64,000 nt of DNA from Streptomyces sp. NBC_00513 (GCF_041431415.1 NZ_CP107845.1:7068001-7132000); one strand, 5' to 3'. Shown: positions 38,570-49,864, counted from the stretch's first letter. Numbers and translations: made by a program. Notes: generated from the sequence alone by a model not told the origin.

Positions 38570-39515
38570 GACGATGAAGGTCGTCTCGGCGCTCGCCGCG
38601 GTGCGCCACCTGCTCGACACCGGCGCGGTGCGGCGCGGGGACACCCTGGTGGACAGCTCCAGCGGCATCTACGCCCACGCCCTGGCGCTGGCCTGCCACC
38701 GTCACGGGATGCGCTGCCACATCGTCGGTTCCACGACGGTCGACCACACGCTGAGCACCCAGCTCGCCGTGCTCGGGGCGACGCTGGAGCGGATGGAGCC
38801 CTGCGACGACCTCAAACTGGACCAGAAGCGCCGGGTCGAGCGCGTTCACGAGATCCTCGCCGAGCACCCCGAATACCACTGGATGCGGCAGTACCACGAC
38901 GACATCCACTACCTGGGCTACCGCGCCGTGGCCGGCCTGATCCGGGAATCCACCGGCACGGACGAACTCACCGTCGTCGGAGGTGTCGGATCCGGTGCCT
39001 CCACCGGCGCTCTCGCCCGCTACCTGCGCGAGGACGCGCCCGGCGTCGAACTCGTCGGCGTCCAGCCCTTCGGCAGCGTCACCTTCGGCGCCGGTCACGT
39101 GAGCGACCCCGAGATCATCATCGCGGGGATCGGCAGCTCCATCCCCTTCGGGAACGTCGGCCACACGTCCTACGACACGCTCCACTGGGTCTCCTTCGAC
39201 GCCGCCCTCGCCGGCAGCGTCGACCTGCTGCGCAGACACGCGGTGTTCGCCGGGCTGTCCTCCGGGGCGGCCTACCTCGCCGCCCGCTGGGAACGGGCGC
39301 GGTCCCCGCGGCGTACGGTCCTCTTCATCGCGGCCGACACCGGCCACCGCTACGTGGACACGGTGTACGCCCGCCATCGGGAAGCCGTCGCGATCGACTC
39401 CCTGGCCCCCCGGCCGGTCACGACGCAGGGCGACCTCGCCCTCCCCTGGTGCCGGATGGACTGGGAGCGGGCCCCGGCGGACCCGCGGGCGAGCGGCGTC
39501 CTCGGGCGGGGATGA
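38490..39515 (+). CDS. Fold-type-II PLP enzyme (cysteine-synthase-like) with altered substrate loop
   Basis: 341 residues. GTG 38490 has GAGGAG seven bases upstream and lies inside the end of the kinase gene. Landmarks follow CysK/SbnA in order: PLP-Lys candidate in ETMKVVSAL, substrate loop SSGIYA, cofactor-phosphate loop GVGSGASTGALARYL, and C-terminal GLSSGAAYLAA and IAADTGHRYVDTVY. In CysK the substrate loop is TSGNTG; here Asn-Thr-Gly is replaced by Ile-Tyr-Ala, so the substrate must differ. Family members replace the beta group of (phospho)serine or threonine-type amino acids. With the kinase it may form a diamino acid or a new C-N or C-S bond of a small chelator; this is inference. Confidence 0.82.
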   Translation: MDQHIAESIGRPDLIRLDDRLVCLRFETMKVVSALAAVRHLLDTGAVRRGDTLVDSSSGIYAHALALACHRHGMRCHIVGSTTVDHTLSTQLAVLGATLERMEPCDDLKLDQKRRVERVHEILAEHPEYHWMRQYHDDIHYLGYRAVAGLIRESTGTDELTVVGGVGSGASTGALARYLREDAPGVELVGVQPFGSVTFGAGHVSDPEIIIAGIGSSIPFGNVGHTSYDTLHWVSFDAALAGSVDLLRRHAVFAGLSSGAAYLAARWERARSPRRTVLFIAADTGHRYVDTVYARHREAVAIDSLAPRPVTTQGDLALPWCRMDWERAPADPRASGVLGRG

Positions 39516-39668
39516 CCGGGACGCCCGGGGTGACCTGAACGGGTCCAGGGGGAGGGGGCGCCGCGCCGCCGGTGCTTTCGGGCGACAGCGGCGACGTCAC
39601 TACCAGGACATTCCGGACGGACGGCATAGGGTGGCAGCCACTCGCCGGAGACGGAAGAACGGACGTTC

Positions 39669-40211
39669 ATGGCCTACGAACGACGGGAATACGCGAACCC
39701 TCGCACCCTCCCGGCTCCCGCCGGCACCGCCACCCACGACGTCGGCCTGCTGGTCCTGCGGCTCACCGTCGGCCTCACCATGGCCGGTCACGGCACGCAG
39801 AAGCTCTTCGGTTGGTTCGGCGGTCCCGGTCTCACCGCCACCGGCAAGGGCTTCACGATGAGCGGCTATCCCGCCGGCGAGACCATGGCCGTCATCGCGG
39901 GCCTCTCCGAGACCCTGGGCGGCCTCGGCCTCGCCCTCGGGTTGCTCACCCCGCTCGCCGGAGCGGTCCTGATCGGCACGTTCGTCAACATCCTCGCCGT
40001 ACGCGGCGTGAACAGCTTCTTCGCCCCCAGGGGCGTGGAGCTCGAACTGGCCCTGCTGGCCGCGGTCGTCGCCCTCACCCTCACCGGGCCCGGTCGCTTC
40101 TCGGTCGACCGCTTCCTTCCCGTGTTGAGCGAGTCCAGGCCCCGGTACTCCGTCCTCGCTCTCGTGCTGGGGGTCGTCGTGGGCTTCGTCGTCCTCCTCG
40201 TCCGGGACTGA
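39669..40211 (+). CDS. DoxX-family membrane protein
   Basis: 180 residues with four hydrophobic segments (about residues 28-45, 75-97, 99-125 and 155-176). The DoxX signature is LRLTVGLTMAGHGTQKLFGWFGGPG, followed by IAGLSETLGGLGLALGLLTPLAG. In some actinobacteria DoxX proteins take part in membrane redox and oxidative-stress complexes. TAGGGT at 39627-39632 is a possible -10 element. It appears to be monocistronic and separate from the metal locus, 153 bp away. Confidence 0.88.
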   Translation: MAYERREYANPRTLPAPAGTATHDVGLLVLRLTVGLTMAGHGTQKLFGWFGGPGLTATGKGFTMSGYPAGETMAVIAGLSETLGGLGLALGLLTPLAGAVLIGTFVNILAVRGVNSFFAPRGVELELALLAAVVALTLTGPGRFSVDRFLPVLSESRPRYSVLALVLGVVVGFVVLLVRD

Positions 40212-40306
40212 CACCCGACCGGGCCCGGGGCGCGCGGCGCCCGGCCGCGTCGCGTCACACCGGCGTGGGCCGGGCGCCCGGCAGGTCCCCGCGCTCCGAT
40301 CCCATC

Positions 40307-40351
<45 letters not shown>

Positions 40352-40487
40352 GAGCGGGAGCCCCGCCGGGCGCCGGAGCCGGTGCCGCGTGACGTCACGC
40401 CGGGGGGGCGAGGAGAGGATCGGCGTCGTTCCCACCCCGGCGGACACCGGCCCACCCCCCGGACAGAAGGGAACGGACGGGCAGGGG

Positions 40488-40898
40488 ATGTCCTTCGAGG
40501 AGGCACTGCCGGCGGCGCTCGGTGACGAGAGCGGCAGACGCCTGTTGGACCGGGGCCGACCCGTGCCCGTGGCGGATCTCGTCCGCACGGACGTGACCCT
40601 GACCGCCGGTCAGGCGGCGCACGCGGTGCTGCTCGGCGGTTCGCTGACGGTCGACGAGCTGGGTCTCACGCCCCTCCAACACCTCCGCCGGCTCCTCGGG
40701 CGCCGTGCCGACGCTCCGGGCGGGGCCGGAAGCGGCGATGCCTCCGCCGACGTGGCCGCCGCCGCGCGGATCCTCGGCATCGCCATCGAGGTCACCACCC
40801 CGGGGCGACGGACCCGTCGGTACGGATCGGGTTCGGGTGACCTCGTGCGGCTGCTCTTCGACGGCTCGTGGTCCACCGCCACCGCCACCGTCCCGTGA
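40488..40898 (+). CDS. Hypothetical protein, 136 aa
   Basis: A soluble protein beginning MSFEEALPAALG. An in-frame start at 40389 is possible, but the extra 33 residues are low-complexity. Helical stretches such as SLTVDELGLTPLQHLRRLLGRR, a Gly/Ala linker and a beta-rich tail (IAIEVTTPGRRTRRYGSG) suggest two small lobes. I do not recognise the family. No partner is apparent. Confidence 0.5.
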   Translation: MSFEEALPAALGDESGRRLLDRGRPVPVADLVRTDVTLTAGQAAHAVLLGGSLTVDELGLTPLQHLRRLLGRRADAPGGAGSGDASADVAAAARILGIAIEVTTPGRRTRRYGSGSGDLVRLLFDGSWSTATATVP

Positions 40899-41013
40899 AC
40901 GGGTACACGGCCACGCGCCGTTCGACGGCAGGACCTGGCATCCGTATGGCGTCGCATGTCACAGAGCCGTCAAGGAGCCCTCGTGGACGTCTCGCGGCGG
41001 TCACGATGTGCTG

Positions 41014-41670
41014 ATGCGCACTCAACACAGCATCACCCTCGTCGCCGTGGCCGCCGCCGGGGTCCTCGCCCTCACCGCCTGCGACCCGCAGTCCCCGAAC
41101 CCCGCGGGCCAGGATCCGAAACCCGCCGGCTCGGCGCCCGCCGGCTCGGCAGCGCCGCAGTCGTCCGCCGTCCCCTCGGCCAAGAGCGGGAAGGCCACCC
41201 TGCCGAACATGATCGGCAAAGGGTTGCAGAGCGCCCAGGACGAAGCCCAGGCAGCGGGATTCCCCCTCTTGAAGTCCCACGACAGCCTCGGCCGCGACCG
41301 CAACCAGGTGCTCGACCGCGCCTGGAAGGTCTGTACGCAGACCCCTGCCGCGGGCAGTGGCGTCGACACCGCCACCACCGTCGACTTCGGCACCGTCAAG
41401 CTTGAGGAGACCTGCCCCGACGGCGAGGTCCCCGCACCGAAGCCCGCCGGCGACACCATGCCCGACTTCGTCGGTCAGGGCATGAAGGCCGTCCGCGGCG
41501 CGCTGCCCTCGAACGCGAGCATCACCGTCAAGGACGCCACCGCGCAGGGCCGTATGGTCCTTCAGGAATCGAACTGGAAGGTCTGCACACAGACCCCGAA
41601 GGCCGGGGCCGCGCTGTCCGGTACCCCCGTCGCCTTCACGGTGGTGAAGACCGGGGAGGCATGCCCCTGA
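41014..41670 (+). CDS. Lipoprotein with two PASTA-like domains
   Basis: 218 residues. The signal peptide ends in a lipobox LALTACD, so the mature protein is lipid-anchored outside the cell. A Pro/Ala/Ser linker leads to two repeats of about 70 residues: LPNMIGKGLQSAQDEAQAAG with WKVCTQTPAAGSG, and MPDFVGQGMKAVRGAL with WKVCTQTPKAGAAL. These are PASTA-like, with one conserved Cys in each repeat and another at its end. PASTA domains bind peptidoglycan stems or muropeptides. Promoter elements are not obvious. Confidence 0.82.
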   Translation: MRTQHSITLVAVAAAGVLALTACDPQSPNPAGQDPKPAGSAPAGSAAPQSSAVPSAKSGKATLPNMIGKGLQSAQDEAQAAGFPLLKSHDSLGRDRNQVLDRAWKVCTQTPAAGSGVDTATTVDFGTVKLEETCPDGEVPAPKPAGDTMPDFVGQGMKAVRGALPSNASITVKDATAQGRMVLQESNWKVCTQTPKAGAALSGTPVAFTVVKTGEACP

Positions 41671-41869
41671 CGGTTCCCCGTACGGTCGCCATGCCATGCC
41701 ATGCCACGCCATGCCCTGCGGCGCGGACGAGTGGACCCCCTCGGGGGGCCGGTCGGGAAGCCACCGGCACCGGTCGTCCGCGGCGCGGTGTCGAAACCGC
41801 GGCGGGGTCGATCTCCCGCCGGCGCGGCGCGTGGGCCGGTGGCCGTCCCATGGGGGCCTGTGGGGCCCT

Positions 41870-42145
41870 TCAGGTGGTGAGGTGGCTGTTCCCGTCGCCC
41901 CGGCCGTCGACGGTGTCGTCGTTGAACCAGTAGTCGCCTGCCGCCAGGTAGCGGAAGGAGTGGTCGGCCTTCGCGGGCAGGGCGACGGTGACGGCGCGGG
42001 TACCGTCGGGGCGCGGCCGCAGCTCGTGGGTGCCGGGAGTCCAGGCGTTGAAGTCGCCCACGACGCTGACCGGGCCGGGCGGGGTCTCGGCGGGCAGGAC
42101 GAAGGTGACCTCGGTGCGGTCCTTGCGGCGCTTGCGTTCGAGCAC
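41870..42145 (-). CDS. Isoamylase early-set (CBM48-like) small protein
   Basis: 91 residues from GTG 42145, which has GGAG seven bases upstream. The whole protein is one glycogen-binding-type beta-sandwich: EVTFVLPAETPPGPVSVVGDFNAWTPGTH, then ALPAKADHSFRYLAAGDYWFNDD. The W of DFNAWTP and the F/Y strands are the normal sugar-contacting positions. It is a free-standing module of the kind usually fused to branching or debranching enzymes. A glgX gene lies 2 kb away, but there is no operon link. Confidence 0.85.
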   Translation of the reverse strand: MLERKRRKDRTEVTFVLPAETPPGPVSVVGDFNAWTPGTHELRPRPDGTRAVTVALPAKADHSFRYLAAGDYWFNDDTVDGRGDGNSHLTT

Positions 42146-42389
42146 GGCACAACTCCAGACGTGATCGGTATCGGGCCTTGATGAGCGACGCTCGGGACTC
42201 ATGATGGCGCCGCCGGCCCCGGCCCGCAGGTCGGCGCTCCGGAGCGCCGGCGGTGACCTTCCGTCGCGAGCTGATGCGGCCCGTCACGACTCGTGGCAAC
42301 GTGAGGACGGACCGGCCCCGTGTCCGCCCGCTGCCGCGGGCGTACGCCCCGCACGGACCGGCCCCGTCCGGCCGCCCCGCGCGGGGGAG

Positions 42390-43042
42390 CGGTCGGTGAC
42401 ATGCGCTTCGGGCCCGCGTCGGACGCCTGCCGCGGCGACGACGGCTCCGAGGGCGCACAGCACACCGGTCACGAGTGCGGCGGTGTGCACACCGTTCACC
42501 AACGCCTGGCCGGCGCCTCGATCACCGCGGACCTCGGCGGGGAGGGCGTGGGGGCGTCGACGGGTGAAATGCCCATCGCCACCGCGTCCTTGGTTTCGCC
42601 GAGACCCTGGGCCATCGGGGCGGTGACTCCGGCGGCGGCCGGCTCGCCGGTGAGTGCGGAGCCGACTCCACCGCTGATCAGGGAGATCGGTACGGTGGTG
42701 CCGAGCGCGCCGCCGGTCTGTGCCGACGCGCGCCGCGTCAGTGTGGCGGGGGCGCCGAGCGCCGACTCGATGGCGGCGCGGTCCGCCTCCGTGTGGGTGG
42801 TCGACGCCTGGTGGACGTACCCGCCCACCAGGCCGCCCACCCGTGTCGACACGACGCTCGGCCAAGGACGTCAGATGGAGGTGGGCGACACGCTTGCCGA
42901 CAGGGTCCTGCCGGCGTTCCAGACCCTGGCCGGCCCACTGCGAAACCGGCGTGCTCACGTTGTTCGGCCTGACGAGCAGGGCCTCGGCGGCCTCGCGCAC
43001 GGTGAGGCCGTCGCGTTCCCCGGCGAGGCGGAGCGGCGCCAA
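42390..43042 (-). pseudogene. Composite relic: MarR regulator fused to DHA2-type MFS tail, frameshifted
   Basis: Reading the minus strand from 43042, a MarR winged-helix stretch is clear (GLTVREAAEALLVRPNNVSTPVSQ, then RVAHLHLT). The frame then shifts by one base near 42850, and MarR-like sequence continues (YVHQASTTHTEADRAAIESAL). It runs directly into residues like the last third of a DHA2-type MFS protein (ASAQTGGALGTTVPISLISGG) and shifts back to end in ALVNGVHTAALVTGVLCALG. No start with a ribosome site and at least two frameshifts. It appears to be a deletion fusion of neighbouring regulator and exporter genes that is now decaying. The flanks 42146-42389 and 43043-43233 show no other gene. 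Confidence 0.65.
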
Positions 43043-43233
43043 CCGCCCTTCATGGCGGGGGCATCCCCTGACGCCGAGGCCGGTCCGTAGGGGTCGACTC
43101 GCCCGGCGGTGGCCGCCACGCAGAGGTCGGCCGGGTTCACCGCGCGACCCGGGCCGTCGGGCCGACGGGCCTTACGGGCTGTCGGGCTGTCTGGCTGTCT
43201 GGCTGTCGAAAAGGGCGGCCCATCCGGTTGCCC

Positions 43234-43258
43234 GCCTGTGGTGATAAGAAACAGGTAA
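43234..43258 (+). promoter_or_regulatory. Possible SigB-type promoter of the hydrophobic small protein
   Basis: GCCT at 43234-43237 and AGGTAA at 43253-43258 are 15 bp apart, fitting the stress-sigma pattern GNNT-N14-16-GGGTAY with one mismatch. The start codon lies about 58 bp downstream. Confidence 0.35.
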
Positions 43259-43316
43259 ATCCGGGGCGCATGGCTTGGGGGTGTGGGGGCATTCGACCGT
43301 TCGGAGGTTGATAATC

Positions 43317-43478
43317 ATGGTTCCCCTGCTTCTTGTTCTTCTGCTCGCTTTGATTCTTTTCGGTGCCGGTTTCGCGGTGAAGATCCTTTGGTGGGTCGCC
43401 ATCGCGGTGTTGGTGCTGTGGCTCGTCGGGTTCGTGGCCCGTCCGAAGGGTGGGAGTGGCCGCTGGTACCGCTGGTAG
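43317..43478 (+). CDS. Small hydrophobic membrane protein, 53 aa
   Basis: ATG 43317 has GGAGG nine bases upstream. Nearly the whole chain is hydrophobic: two membrane segments (VPLLLVLLLALILFGAGF and ILWWVAIAVLVLWLVGFVA) and a basic Gly/Ser/Arg/Trp tail. It matches the small hydrophobic proteins often found near osmotic-stress genes in Streptomyces. Codons ending in T are more frequent here than around it. Bases 43479-43732 hold no clear gene, only a GGGTCA that could belong to a stress promoter for the next gene. Confidence 0.7.
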   Translation: MVPLLLVLLLALILFGAGFAVKILWWVAIAVLVLWLVGFVARPKGGSGRWYRW

Positions 43479-43732
43479 GCGGGTGTTCCGTCTGTGGTGA
43501 ACGCGTGGTGGGGTCCGTCCTTCCGGGGGCGGGCCCCACCGTCGTGTTGGGGGGCGCTTTGTCGCTCGCGGGTGTGTGGGCTGCTCTTTCGGGTCAATCG
43601 AGAAAAGAGTGTTTCGGGTGTGTGGGTGCGGTGGTCGGGGGCAGGCGGCGTGGTGGCGGAAGGCGCCTTGCCGGTGGTGAATGTGCCGGGAGAAAGCCTC
43701 CGTTGATTTCGAGTGGTGAGGGAGTTCTTCGT

Positions 43733-44086
43733 ATGACTGAGAATGTGTGGGGTTACCGCGAGACGTCCGGTCGTCTGGCCGGTGCGGATCTGACGGGCTA
43801 CAAGGTCGAGGCGACGGACGGCTCCATCGGCAAGGTCGACAAGCATTCCGACGAGGTCGGGTCGGCGTACATCGTGGTGGACACCGGTCCGTGGATCTTC
43901 GGCAAGGAAGTGCTGCTGCCGGCCGGGACGGTCGTTCGGATCGACGCGGACGACGAGAGGATCCATGTCGACCGTACGAAGGAGCAGATCAAGAACGCTC
44001 CGGAGTTCGACAAGGACAAGCACCTCGGCAACGCGGACTACCACCGTCAGGTGGGCGGCTACTACGACGGGCCGCACCGCGTCTGA
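43733..44086 (+). CDS. PRC-barrel domain protein
   Basis: 117 residues, soluble. The PRC barrel covers about residues 20-85 (YKVEATDGSIGKVDKHSDE, SAYIVVDTGPWIFGKEVLLPAGTV) and is followed by an acidic/basic helical tail. PRC-barrel proteins bind other proteins or RNA; small stand-alone ones are abundant under stress in actinobacteria. A close paralogue starts at 63704. A very strong hairpin follows 17 bp after the stop. Confidence 0.87.
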   Translation: MTENVWGYRETSGRLAGADLTGYKVEATDGSIGKVDKHSDEVGSAYIVVDTGPWIFGKEVLLPAGTVVRIDADDERIHVDRTKEQIKNAPEFDKDKHLGNADYHRQVGGYYDGPHRV

Positions 44087-44103
44087 CCGACGCGCGCACA
44101 CCC

Positions 44104-44145
44104 CGGGGCGGGGGCGGCAGCCGGACGGCTGCCGCCCCCGCCCCG
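44104..44145 (+). terminator. Hairpin with perfect 19-bp arms
   Basis: The arms 44104-44122 and 44127-44145 are fully complementary around a GGAC loop. GC-only stems of this kind end transcripts in Streptomyces without a T run. It separates the PRC-barrel gene from glgX. Confidence 0.85.
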
Positions 44146-44239
44146 TCGTGCGTCGCATGGTCACGCGGGTACGACGTCACGCGGCACGATCACCGGCGCC
44201 GACCCGGCAGGACGCCCGTTGCCGTGTTTACCTTCCTGC

Positions 44240-46378
<2,139 letters not shown>

Positions 46379-46495
46379 GCCGCGCGCGGCCCCACCCCCG
46401 CACCACGAGCACGCCCCCGTGAGCTTCGTGCACGACCACGGGGGCATGCGCGGAACGTGATGCCGAAGGCGTCCCGTTGCGAGGGGAGTGGTCCG

Positions 46496-48886
46496 ATGAC
46501 ACGCGAGACGACGATGCCACAGCCCGCCGACCAGGGCCTGGGGGCCTACCGGCGGGCTGCCGACTACGTGGCCGCGGCCCTGATCCACCTCCAGGACAAC
46601 GTCCTGCTCCGAGAGCCGCTGCGCCCCGAGCACCTGAAGCCCCGGCTCCTCGGCCACTGGGGCACCTGCCCCGGCATCACCCTCGTCCACGGCGCACTGA
46701 ACCGGCTGATCAAGCAGCGGGACGCCGACGTCCTGCTCGTGACGGGCCCCGGACACGGCGCACCCGCCGTCCACGCGAACCTGTGGCTGGAGGCGACGCA
46801 CGCCGCCCACGACCCGGCGCTGAGCCGTGACGCCGAGGGACTGCGCGAACTCAGCCGCCGCTACTGCGCGCCCGACGGCTTCCCCAGCCACCTCTCCCCG
46901 GCCGTACCGGGCACCCTCCACGAGGGCGGGGAGCTGGGATACGCCCTGGCGACCGCCTTCGGCGCGGCCCTGGACGCCCCCGGCCGACTGGTCGCCTGCA
47001 TCGTCGGCGACGGCGAGGCCGAGACCGGCCCGACCGCGGGCGCGTGGCACTCGTCCAAGTACCTCGACCCGGCCACCAGCGGCGCCGTGCTGCCGTTCCT
47101 TCACCTCAACGGGTACAAGATCTCCTCTCCCACCCTCTTCGCCACGATGTCCGACAGCGAACTGACCGACCTCTTCCGCGGATACGGCTGGGACCCCCGG
47201 ATCGTCGACGTCACCTCCGATCCCGACGGCGGGGCCCTGGTGGTGGCGGTCGCCGACGCCCACACCACCATCACCGAGATCCAGGGCAGGGCCCGCTCCG
47301 GGGCGTCGCCCGAGCCCCGTCCCCGATGGCCGATGATCGTCCTGCGCAGCCTCAAGGGGCAGGGCGCTCCGGCCGAGGTGGAGGGCGTCCGCATCGAGGG
47401 GACGTTCCACGCCCACCAGGTGCCCCTCCCCGACGCGCACGACGATCCGGAACAACTGCGCGCCCTCGAAGCGTGGCTGCGCTCCTACCGGCCCGAGGAG
47501 CTCTTCGACGCGCGGGGCCGGCCCGTGCCCGAGGTGACCGCGTCCTGCCCCGACGGGGACCGGCGCATCGGCATGCAGGCCGCCGCGGACGGAGGCCGAC
47601 TGCGCCGGCCCCTCGACCTGCCCGCGCTCGCCCCTTACGCCGTCGCCCTGAAGAGCGGCCCGGGCCGCACCCCGGCGAGCGCGAACAAGGTCCTCGCCGA
47701 CTGGCTCACGGAGATCTTCCGCCGCACGTCCGAGCGCCGCGACTTCCGCGTCGTATCACCCGACGAACTCGCCTCGAACAAACTGGACGCGGTCCTGGAA
47801 GCCACCGGCCGCGCCTACGCCTGGCCGGTCGACGAGTACGCCGAACACCTGGCCCGCGACGGCCGCGTCATGGAGACCCTGTCCGAGCACAACTGCCAGG
47901 GCTGGCTCCAGGGCTACCTCCTCACCGGCGGACACGGCCTGTTCCCCACCTACGAGGCCTTTGCCTCCATCGTGGACAGCATGCTCAACCAGTACGCCAA
48001 ATGGCTCAAGACCTCCCACGAGGTGCCCTGGCGTTCCCCGGTCAGCAGCCTCACCTACCTCCTGACCAGCGAGGGATGGCGCCAGGAACACAACGGCTAC
48101 AGCCACCAGGGATTCGGGTTCATCAACAACCTGATCACCCAGAAGAGCGAGGTCACCGGCGTCTACCTGCCCCCCGACGCCAACACCCTCCTGGTCACCA
48201 TGGAGCGCCTCCTCGACGAGACCGGAAAGGTCAACGTCGTGGTGTCGGGCAAGCACGAGGCCGCCCAATGGCTCGCACTGGACGAGGCCCGCGCGCACTG
48301 CGCCGCCGGAGCGTCCACATGGGACTGGGCCTCCCACGGCGGGGGAGACGAACCCGAACTGGTTCTCGCCTGCGCGGGAGGCATCCCCACCGTCGAGACC
48401 CTGGCCGCGCTCACCCTGCTGCGCGACGACCTGCCCGACGCCTCGATCCGGGTCGTCAACATCGTGGACCTGTGCGCCCTGGCCCCCGCCGATCGGCACC
48501 CCAACGGGATGACGGACGACCGTTTCCACGCCCTCTTCGGCGCGGACACCCCGGTCGTGCTCGACTTCCACGGTTACCCCTCGGCCGTGCACCAGCTCCT
48601 CCACGGCCGCCCGCACCCCGACCGCTTCCACGTCCGCGGCTACATGGAGGAGGGAACCACCACCACCCCCTACGACCTCCTCGTCGCCAACGGCACGTCC
48701 CGCCACGACCTGGCCATCACCGCCCTCCACCACCTGGAACGACGCCACCCGCAGGCACCGGCACTGGCCGCCCGCCACGCCGCCGCACGCGACCGGCTCC
48801 GGGCGGAACTGCGCCGCACCGGTGTGGATCCGGCGGAGATCACCGACTGGAAGTGGAGCGGGCCCGAAGACAGGTGTACGAACTGA
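46496..48886 (+). CDS. xfp: Xylulose-5-phosphate/fructose-6-phosphate phosphoketolase
   Basis: 796 residues, a normal size. It has the XFP signature HWGTCPG near residue 62, the thiamine-diphosphate motif GDGEAETGPTAGAWH, and later EHNCQGWLQGYLLTGGHGLFPTYEAF and SYSHQGFGF-like loops (GYSHQGFGFINNL). It splits xylulose-5-P or fructose-6-P with phosphate into acetyl-phosphate and an aldose phosphate. ATG 46496 has GGGGAG eight bases upstream. No acetate kinase or phosphotransacetylase is adjacent. Confidence 0.95.
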   Translation: MTRETTMPQPADQGLGAYRRAADYVAAALIHLQDNVLLREPLRPEHLKPRLLGHWGTCPGITLVHGALNRLIKQRDADVLLVTGPGHGAPAVHANLWLEATHAAHDPALSRDAEGLRELSRRYCAPDGFPSHLSPAVPGTLHEGGELGYALATAFGAALDAPGRLVACIVGDGEAETGPTAGAWHSSKYLDPATSGAVLPFLHLNGYKISSPTLFATMSDSELTDLFRGYGWDPRIVDVTSDPDGGALVVAVADAHTTITEIQGRARSGASPEPRPRWPMIVLRSLKGQGAPAEVEGVRIEGTFHAHQVPLPDAHDDPEQLRALEAWLRSYRPEELFDARGRPVPEVTASCPDGDRRIGMQAAADGGRLRRPLDLPALAPYAVALKSGPGRTPASANKVLADWLTEIFRRTSERRDFRVVSPDELASNKLDAVLEATGRAYAWPVDEYAEHLARDGRVMETLSEHNCQGWLQGYLLTGGHGLFPTYEAFASIVDSMLNQYAKWLKTSHEVPWRSPVSSLTYLLTSEGWRQEHNGYSHQGFGFINNLITQKSEVTGVYLPPDANTLLVTMERLLDETGKVNVVVSGKHEAAQWLALDEARAHCAAGASTWDWASHGGGDEPELVLACAGGIPTVETLAALTLLRDDLPDASIRVVNIVDLCALAPADRHPNGMTDDRFHALFGADTPVVLDFHGYPSAVHQLLHGRPHPDRFHVRGYMEEGTTTTPYDLLVANGTSRHDLAITALHHLERRHPQAPALAARHAAARDRLRAELRRTGVDPAEITDWKWSGPEDRCTN

Positions 48887-48940
48887 GATCGGGGGCACGA
48901 GGGCGGAAGCAAGTCATCCGTCCAGGGGAGGAACGGTTCC

Positions 48941-49864
48941 ATGTCCCACGCCGCCGCAGTTGTCAGCCCTTCTCTCGATGTGCGGGTCGCGCCGTGTGTC
49001 GCGCCGCCTGTGGGGTCGGTGGTGGAGGGGTCGGGTTCGTCGGTGTTGCCGCGGATCGATGACGCGCGTGCGGTGGCGCCTTCGGACGCGCGGGAGTTGT
49101 CGCGTCTGTTCCTGGTGCGGTTGCGGTCGTTGGAGGAGGGGACGCGTGAGTACCAGTACGCGCGGAACACGCTGATCGAGATGAACATCTCGTTGGTGAA
49201 CTTCGCGGCGCGGCGTTTTCGGGGGCGTGCGACCGGTGGTGGTGGGATCGAGTTGGACGACATCGTCCAGGTCGGGACGATCGGTCTGATCAAGGCGATC
49301 GACCGGTTCGATCCGGAGCGTGAGGTGGAGTTCTCGACGTTGGCGCTTCCGTTCATCACGGGGGAGATCAAGCGGTTCTTCCGTGACACGACGTGGGCGG
49401 TGCATGTTCCGCGCCGGTTGCAGGAGCTGCGGACGGAGCTGGCCAAGAGCCAGGAGGCGCTGACGGAGGTGTTCGGTCGGGCGCCGACGGTCAAGGAGCT
49501 GGCCGAGCATCTGGAGTTGTCGCAGGAGCAGGTCGTCGAGGGCATGGTCGCGGCGAACGGTTACACGAGCGGGTCGATCGACGAGTCGACGTCCTCGGGG
49601 AGTCGGCCGTCCGCGCAGCCGCGTTCGCTGGCGGACACGGTCGGTGACGTGGATCCGGCGATGGAGTTGTTCGAGGACTTCCACACGCTGGCCCCGTTGC
49701 TGAAGGACCTGGCGCCCCGGGATCGGCAGATCCTGGCGATGCGGTTCGGGCAGGAGAAGACCCAGGCCGAGATCGGCGCCGAACTCGGCATCTCCCAGAT
49801 GCAGGTCTCCCGCCTCCTGACCCGCACCCTCACCCGCCTGCGCACCGGAATGCTCGCCGGCTGA
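48941..49864 (+). CDS. SigB/SigF-family RNA polymerase sigma factor
   Basis: 307 residues. Regions are in order: a variable N-terminal ~50 residues, sigma-2 (NISLVNFAARRFRGR; GIELDDIVQVGTIGLIKAIDRFDPERE; FSTLALPFITGEIKRFFRDTTW), sigma-3 (VPRRLQELRTELAKSQ), and sigma-4 (LKDLAPRDRQILAMRFGQEKTQAEIGAELGISQMQVSRLLTR in parts). It is a stress or sporulation sigma of the SigB/F/G type, normally held by an anti-sigma ATPase. Genes of that kind are 2.6 kb downstream (51585) but not in the same operon. Codon use changes sharply near 49,720: G- and T-ending codons before, C-ending after. Confidence 0.93.
   Translation: MSHAAAVVSPSLDVRVAPCVAPPVGSVVEGSGSSVLPRIDDARAVAPSDARELSRLFLVRLRSLEEGTREYQYARNTLIEMNISLVNFAARRFRGRATGGGGIELDDIVQVGTIGLIKAIDRFDPEREVEFSTLALPFITGEIKRFFRDTTWAVHVPRRLQELRTELAKSQEALTEVFGRAPTVKELAEHLELSQEQVVEGMVAANGYTSGSIDESTSSGSRPSAQPRSLADTVGDVDPAMELFEDFHTLAPLLKDLAPRDRQILAMRFGQEKTQAEIGAELGISQMQVSRLLTRTLTRLRTGMLAG

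Noticed and set aside
41689..41716. CCATG-type pentamer repeats after the PASTA lipoprotein gene
   Set aside because: Short, low-complexity and with no symmetry suggesting a site.
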